Part shown: positions 5,761 to 9,356 of the stretch, piece after piece
Numbering within the stretch: position 1 is the first letter of the stretch
Layout: each line of letters opens with the position of its first letter
The notes under the pieces: generated by a model
Seen by the model: the letters and a program-made list of their open reading frames with translations, nothing else
Told to the model about the DNA's origin: nothing
Database searches by the model: none
Translations under genes and position numbers: made by a program
Source: Acholeplasmataceae bacterium
GTDB taxonomy: Bacteria; Bacillota; Negativicutes; Acidaminococcales; Acidaminococcaceae
Length of the DNA stretch: 9,356 nucleotides
Assembly: GCA_012744295.1 (NCBI GenBank)
Contig: JAAYIB010000153.1
Coordinates: 1-9,356 of the forward strand
Direction of reading: 5' to 3'

Positions 5761-5989
5761 TCCGTCTGCCTCAATGCCAATGTTTTCGATATTTATCGTC
5801 CGCCCAAGCTCCAGACTATGCCCTTTTAAAAACCTACAGTTACATGTATTCGCCATTCGTCTCAAAAATCCTGCTTAAATTTTACCAACTAAGAGAAAAT
5901 TTTTGTCATAAACCCTAAAAGCGTCCAACTATCGTTCTTGACGCAATTCAGAGCCTACCGTGACGTACAAACGATTTCCGCTACAGAAT

Positions 5990-6019
5990 ACTTTATCATA
6001 GTAACAGTTAAAGTGTAAA
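5990..6019 (-). promoter_or_regulatory. Possible promoter of the propionate (scpC-mcm) operon
   Basis: On the minus strand TTTACA (6019-6014) and TAAAGT (5995-5990) are 18 bases apart. TATGAT (6000-5995) is an alternative -10 without a good -35. The -35 box lies inside the left arm (6009-6019) of an 11-bp inverted repeat, a good place for a repressor or activator. It would give a leader of roughly 550 bases. Confidence 0.35.
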
Positions 6020-6045
6020 CTTGCAAGCCTTTTCTTTACACTTTA
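6009..6045. repeat. 11-bp perfect inverted repeat, candidate operator
   Basis: TAAAGTGTAAA (6009-6019) and TTTACACTTTA (6035-6045) are exact complements separated by 15 bases. The arms overlap the proposed -35 box of the propionate operon. The heptamer GTGTAAA/TTTACAC in the arms recurs nearby. I do not recognise the regulator. The spacing does not fit the BirA operator, and the half-site differs from the Rex consensus. Confidence 0.5.
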
Positions 6046-6089
6046 CACAAAATCTCCATATCAATCTGATGATATGGAGATTGTGTAAA
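6042..6089 (-). terminator. Long stem-loop after the hydrogenase operon
   Basis: The arms 6042-6063 and 6070-6089 are complementary over 20 bp, with a 2-base bulge (AA) and a 6-base loop. The stem begins 8 bases after the hydA stop codon. It lacks the U-run of a standard terminator, but it is the only strong structure at the operon end. It probably marks or protects the 3' end of the hydrogenase message. Being symmetric, it could also end plus-strand transcripts coming from the riboswitch-like element. Confidence 0.55.
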
Positions 6090-6097
6090 TTCGCCAA

Positions 6098-7825
6098 TTA
6101 TATTCTTTTTTGCGGTGTAAAATGCGTGTGCAGCAAGTGGTGTGACTTCTCGCTTAAAGGCTTACCGAGCCAGCTCTCATAAAGCTCTATGATGTCCGGG
6201 TTTTCATGCGACTTTCTGATCTCGCAGGCCTCATCGCAGTCAAACAAGGCTTCTCGTCTGGCCTTGCGCACTTCGGCGTCAACAGGTACCGGTTGTCCGC
6301 CTCCTCCTATGCAGCCGCCGGGGCAGGCCATTACTTCAATGAAGTGGTAATCGGCCTTTCCCGCCTTGATGCTCTCCAGCATTGCCCTCGCAGCCTTCAA
6401 TGTATGTACGACGGCTATCCTTACTTCCTGCCCCGCAAGAGTCAGCGATGCTTCCCGCACCGTACCCATGCCGCGGACGGCCTTGTATTCCACCTGGGGC
6501 AGGTCCTCGCCTGTCACCTTGTCGGCAACAGTCCGCAGGGCAGCCTCCATGACGCCTCCCGTTGTGCCAAAGATTACGCCTGCGCCGGAAGAACGTCCGA
6601 GCGGCGAATCGAACTCCTCGGGCTGCAGGCTTGCAAAGTCGATGCCTGTTTCACGAATCATGCGGCCGAGTTCCCTCGTCGTTATGACAATGTCAACGTC
6701 CTGATAGCCGGACGACCTCATTTCCGGTCTCAGCGCTTCGGCTTTTTTCGCCGTGCAGGGCATGATGGAGACGGAAACCATGTCCGCGGGATTGATGCCC
6801 GCCTTTTCCGCATAGTACGTCTTGGCAACGGCGCCGAACATCTGCTGCGGCGACTTGGCCGTCGACAAATGCGGCAGAAGTTCGGGGTATTTCAATTCTA
6901 TCATATTGACCCAGCCCGGGCTGCAGGATGTAATCATCGGCAAGGTTCCGCCCTTGGTCAGACGCTCGATGAATTCGTGCCCTTCCTCCATGATCGTCAG
7001 ATCCGCCGAGAAATTCGTGTCAAAAACCTTGTCAAAGCCAAGCTGTCGAAGGGCCGCAACCATTTTACCGGTCACAACCTCGCCCACAGGAATGTCAAGC
7101 TCTTCACCCAAGGCTACGCGAACCGAGGGCGCCGTCTGCACGATTACGTGTTTGGACTTGTCACCCAAAGCCGCCCAGACCTTGTCCGTATCATCCTTTT
7201 CTACGATAGCCGCTGTCGGGCAGACGCTTGCGCACTGTCCACAGTAAGTGCAGGCCACTTGTTCCAGACCCTGCTCGAAGGCGGTCGAAACTATGGTGTG
7301 AAAGCCTCTTTCGGCAAAGCTGTAAACGTCCATTCCCTGTATTTCGGAACAGGCACGGATACAGCGCCCGCAAAGGATGCATTTTTCCTGGTCGCGCACC
7401 AGGGCGGGGTTGGCGGCGTCAATCGTGTGCGCCTTCATTTCACCTCCGGCAAAGCGTATTTTTCGGATGCCCAGTTCCGCCGCAATAGTCTGAAGTTCGC
7501 AATCCATGCTCTTCTGGCAGGACAGGCAGTCTTTCGGATGGTTGGCCAGCAGAAGTTCGACAACAAGCTTCCTTGCCTCCCTGACCTTGGGTGTGTTGGT
7601 TTCTACAACCATGCCTTCGCTTACCGGATAGACGCAGGAGGCCACCAGCGTCCTTGCCCCCGAAGCCTCGACCACGCAAAGGCGGCAGGCGCCCTCCCGA
7701 GTGAGCTCAGGATGATAGCAGAGGGTTGGAATATAAATGCCGGCAGCGCGGGCAGCTTCCAGAATGGTTGCTTTCTTGCCCGTTTGCACGGTCTGTCCGT
7801 TAATCGTCAATGTCACCATGTCCAT
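6098..7825 (-). CDS. hydA: [FeFe] hydrogenase catalytic subunit, HydA/HndD type (M3 architecture)
   Basis: A 575-residue cytoplasmic iron-sulfur enzyme that makes or consumes H2, acting with the NuoF-like subunit encoded just upstream. Domains in order: an N-terminal plant-type [2Fe-2S] domain with Cys36, 47, 50, 64; a His-Cys [4Fe-4S] site (His96, Cys100, 103, 109); two [4Fe-4S] ferredoxin motifs (Cys149/152/155/159 and 192/195/198/202). The H-cluster domain follows with L1 TSCSPGW (299-305), L2 MPCTAKKAE (355-363) and L3 with Cys501 and Cys505. A C-terminal small-subunit-like helical tail follows L3. L1 has Ser302 where the textbook motif has a second Cys. The ATG at 7825 is chosen: AGGAGG overlaps the hydB stop, 13 bases upstream, and the frame further upstream reads hydB out of register. 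GTG at 7834 is a possible alternative. The family includes electron-bifurcating (ferredoxin + NADH) and NADP-reducing enzymes; the sequence does not decide between them. Confidence 0.94.
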   Translation of the reverse strand: MDMVTLTINGQTVQTGKKATILEAARAAGIYIPTLCYHPELTREGACRLCVVEASGARTLVASCVYPVSEGMVVETNTPKVREARKLVVELLLANHPKDCLSCQKSMDCELQTIAAELGIRKIRFAGGEMKAHTIDAANPALVRDQEKCILCGRCIRACSEIQGMDVYSFAERGFHTIVSTAFEQGLEQVACTYCGQCASVCPTAAIVEKDDTDKVWAALGDKSKHVIVQTAPSVRVALGEELDIPVGEVVTGKMVAALRQLGFDKVFDTNFSADLTIMEEGHEFIERLTKGGTLPMITSCSPGWVNMIELKYPELLPHLSTAKSPQQMFGAVAKTYYAEKAGINPADMVSVSIMPCTAKKAEALRPEMRSSGYQDVDIVITTRELGRMIRETGIDFASLQPEEFDSPLGRSSGAGVIFGTTGGVMEAALRTVADKVTGEDLPQVEYKAVRGMGTVREASLTLAGQEVRIAVVHTLKAARAMLESIKAGKADYHFIEVMACPGGCIGGGGQPVPVDAEVRKARREALFDCDEACEIRKSHENPDIIELYESWLGKPLSEKSHHLLHTHFTPQKRI

Positions 7826-7842
7826 ATTGTCCACTTCTCCTC

Positions 7843-9356
7843 CTATCCCTTCGTGATCGCCTTGAACGGGCAGACCGCCATGCAGGCTCCGCATTTGATG
7901 CAAACAGCCTGGTCTATCGTGTGCTGCTGTTTCAGCGATCCGCTGATTGCCTTCACCGGGCAGGTCTTGGCGCAAAGTCCGCAGCCCTTGCATTTGTCGG
8001 TGATGGTGTAAACAGCCATTTTTTCACAGACTCCTGCCGGACAGCGCTTCTCATTGATATGAGCCTCATACTCGCTGCGGAAATATTTCAAGGTGCTGAG
8101 CACTGGATTCGGAGCAGTCTGGCCAAGTCCGCACAAGGCTGTTTCCTTGATGTTTACTGCCATGTTTTCCAGAAGCTCGATATCGCCTTCACGGCCCTGA
8201 CCTTCCGTTATGCGTGTCAGAATTTCCAGCATTCTCTTCGTTCCTTCGCGGCAGGGCGTGCATTTTCCGCACGACTCGGACTGCGTGAAATTCAAGAAGA
8301 ATTTCGCCACGTCGACCATGCAGGTGTCCTCGTCCATAACCACAAGGCCTCCGGAACCCATCATTGCTCCCGCTGCCGTCAGAGAGTCATAGTCGACGGG
8401 CAGGTCCAACAGTTCTTCCGGCAGGCAGCCGCCCGAAGGACCGCCTATTTGTACGGCCTTGAACTTCTTGCCGTTGTTGATGCCGCCGCCGATGTCGTAA
8501 ATTATCTCTCGCATGGTTATACCCATCGGAACCTCGGCGAGACCCGTATTGTTAATCTTGCCGGTCAGGGCAAAAACTTTCGTTCCCTTTGATTTTTCAG
8601 TGCCGAACCCGCAATACCAATCGGCTCCGTTCACAATGATCAACGGCACGTTGGCCAGGGTTTCGACATTGTTGATGTTGGTCGGCTTGCCCCATAGCCC
8701 AGAAACCGCCGGGAAGGGCGGCCTCGGCCTCGGCATGCCTCTCTTGCCTTCAATCGACGCCATCAGGGCCGTCTCTTCTCCGCAGACAAAAGCGCCGGCT
8801 CCCTCCTTGATGTGAATCTGGAAATTGAAGTCGGAGCCAAAAATGTTTTCACCCAGAAGGCCCATGGCTTCGGCTTGTTCGATTGCCACACGCAGACGCT
8901 TGATCGCAAGCGGATATTCCGCTCTGACATATATATAGCCTTCATCGGCGCCAATCGCGTACCCGCAGATGGCCATGCCCTCGAGAATCTTGTGCGGGTC
9001 TCCTTCGAGTACGCTGCGGTCCATGAAGGCTCCGGGATCTCCTTCGTCGGCATTGCAGATCACATACTTCTTAGCGCTTTCGGACTGCTTGGCAAAACTC
9101 CATTTCAGTCCTGTCGGAAAGCCGCCGCCACCCCTGCCTCGGAGCCCTGACTTCTTCATTTCCTCAATAACCTCGTCCGGCGTCATCATCGTTACGGCCT
9201 TGCCCAGACCCTCGTAGCCGCCGACGGCGATATATTCCTCGATTTGTTCCGGATTAATAGTTCCGCAATGCGCAAGAACCATGCGATGCTGTTTTTTGTA
9301 GAAGTTAATATCCGAATACTTGGGGATGGTTTCATGTGTCAGGGGTTCACGGTATA
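7843..9356 (-). CDS. hydB: NuoF-like FMN/NAD(P)H subunit of multimeric [FeFe] hydrogenase, HydB/HndC type (5' partial)
   Basis: The soluble electron-input subunit that binds FMN and NAD(P)H and passes electrons to the catalytic subunit. The frame is open to the window edge. The 24 codons before the ATG at 9282 read as typical family sequence (THETIPKYSDINFYKKQHR), so that ATG is internal and the true start is outside. Numbering from that Met: FMN-binding GRGGGGFPTGLKW (49-61), NADEGDPGAFMDR (77-89), EGAGAFVCGEETAL (160-173), the N3-type [4Fe-4S] site CGKCTPC with Cys338/341/344 and Cys384, then a C-terminal ferredoxin domain with CKGCGLCAKTC (431-441) and CIKCGACMAVC (461-471). The appended 2x[4Fe-4S] domain distinguishes HydB/HndC from respiratory NuoF. 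A thioredoxin-like [2Fe-2S] domain is expected in the missing N-terminus, and a NuoE/HydC gene beyond it. Confidence 0.94.
   Translation of the reverse strand, partial: YREPLTHETIPKYSDINFYKKQHRMVLAHCGTINPEQIEEYIAVGGYEGLGKAVTMMTPDEVIEEMKKSGLRGRGGGGFPTGLKWSFAKQSESAKKYVICNADEGDPGAFMDRSVLEGDPHKILEGMAICGYAIGADEGYIYVRAEYPLAIKRLRVAIEQAEAMGLLGENIFGSDFNFQIHIKEGAGAFVCGEETALMASIEGKRGMPRPRPPFPAVSGLWGKPTNINNVETLANVPLIIVNGADWYCGFGTEKSKGTKVFALTGKINNTGLAEVPMGITMREIIYDIGGGINNGKKFKAVQIGGPSGGCLPEELLDLPVDYDSLTAAGAMMGSGGLVVMDEDTCMVDVAKFFLNFTQSESCGKCTPCREGTKRMLEILTRITEGQGREGDIELLENMAVNIKETALCGLGQTAPNPVLSTLKYFRSEYEAHINEKRCPAGVCEKMAVYTITDKCKGCGLCAKTCPVKAISGSLKQQHTIDQAVCIKCGACMAVCPFKAITKG

Larger units (their letters stand above)
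5435..6097. other. 663-base intergenic/leader region; contents overview
   Basis: This lies between the hydA stop and the scpC start, both genes on the minus strand. From right to left it contains: the hydrogenase-operon stem-loop (6042-6089); repeated GTGTAAA heptamers and a possible promoter (5990-6048); an AT-rich stretch (5761-5989) in which I see only a short CGAT/ATCG hairpin at 5788-5799 and no gene; the plus-strand riboswitch-like element (5657-5760); and three A/T runs with hairpins before the scpC ribosome binding site. The minus-strand leader would be about 550 bases, unusually long for an operon lacking regulation. Confidence 0.6.

Noticed and set aside
5734..5856. Minus-strand 40-codon ORF in the scpC leader, beginning M-A-N-T-C-N-C
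   Set aside because: Only a poor SD, no similarity I recognise, and it overlaps the structured region. A leader peptide cannot be excluded but is not supported.
5844..5918. Plus-strand 24-codon ORF downstream of the riboswitch-like element
   Set aside because: No ribosome binding site and AT-rich composition; not enough to call a riboswitch-controlled gene.
6009..6045. BirA (biotin) operator
   Set aside because: The half-sites TGTAAA/TTTACA look similar, but their spacing is 15 bases instead of roughly 18-20 and the inner CC/GG bases are missing.
7826..7993. N-terminal extension of HydA upstream of the ATG at 7825
   Set aside because: This stretch is the hydB 3' end read out of frame. The [2Fe-2S] domain begins right after the ATG at 7825, and the ribosome binding site sits at the hydB stop.
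6206..8011. Plus-strand ORF of 601 codons opposite hydA
   Set aside because: Antisense frame of the hydrogenase gene; no protein features, while the minus strand shows every expected cluster-binding motif.

Overview
The window carries two blocks of anaerobic energy-metabolism genes, all read on the minus strand, separated by a 663-base region that contains no convincing gene but a lot of apparent RNA structure. The genes point to a strictly anaerobic, succinate-to-propionate fermenting Firmicute of the Negativicutes type (Acidaminococcaceae/Phascolarctobacterium-like). This placement is inferred from the gene set, the split methylmalonyl-CoA mutase and the overall protein sequence; it was not searched.

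Right block (6098 to the right edge): the last two genes of a multi-subunit [FeFe] hydrogenase operon. First is a NuoF-like flavin/NADH subunit with a C-terminal 2x[4Fe-4S] domain (hydB/hndC type, its 5' end outside the window). It is followed after 17 bases by the catalytic M3-type [FeFe] hydrogenase subunit (hydA/hndD type). The block ends in a 20-bp stem-loop at 6042-6089.

Middle (5435-6097): the leader of the left-hand operon. On the minus strand it has a possible promoter at about 5990-6019, two U-tract hairpins, and next to the first ribosome binding site a terminator/anti-terminator pair. On the opposite strand (5657-5760) lies an element that resembles a divergent cobalamin riboswitch core. 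No plus-strand gene lies downstream of it, so it would head an RNA antisense to the leader of a B12-dependent operon. This is the most interesting part of the window and is a hypothesis.

Left block (5434 to 1): six genes, in transcription order a succinate/propionyl-CoA:CoA-transferase, methylmalonyl-CoA mutase large subunit, its separate B12-binding subunit, the MeaB GTPase chaperone, methylmalonyl-CoA epimerase, and the first 26 codons of methylmalonyl-CoA decarboxylase alpha subunit. Together they form a cycle: succinate + propionyl-CoA -> succinyl-CoA + propionate; succinyl-CoA -> (R)-methylmalonyl-CoA (mutase, AdoCbl); R -> S (epimerase); (S)-methylmalonyl-CoA -> propionyl-CoA + CO2 (decarboxylase, normally coupled to Na+ export). 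MeaB protects and reloads the mutase. The intergenic gaps inside this operon hold strong hairpins, notably between the CoA-transferase and mutase genes and between the B12 subunit and meaB. No tRNA, rRNA, CRISPR, insertion sequence or phage gene was seen.
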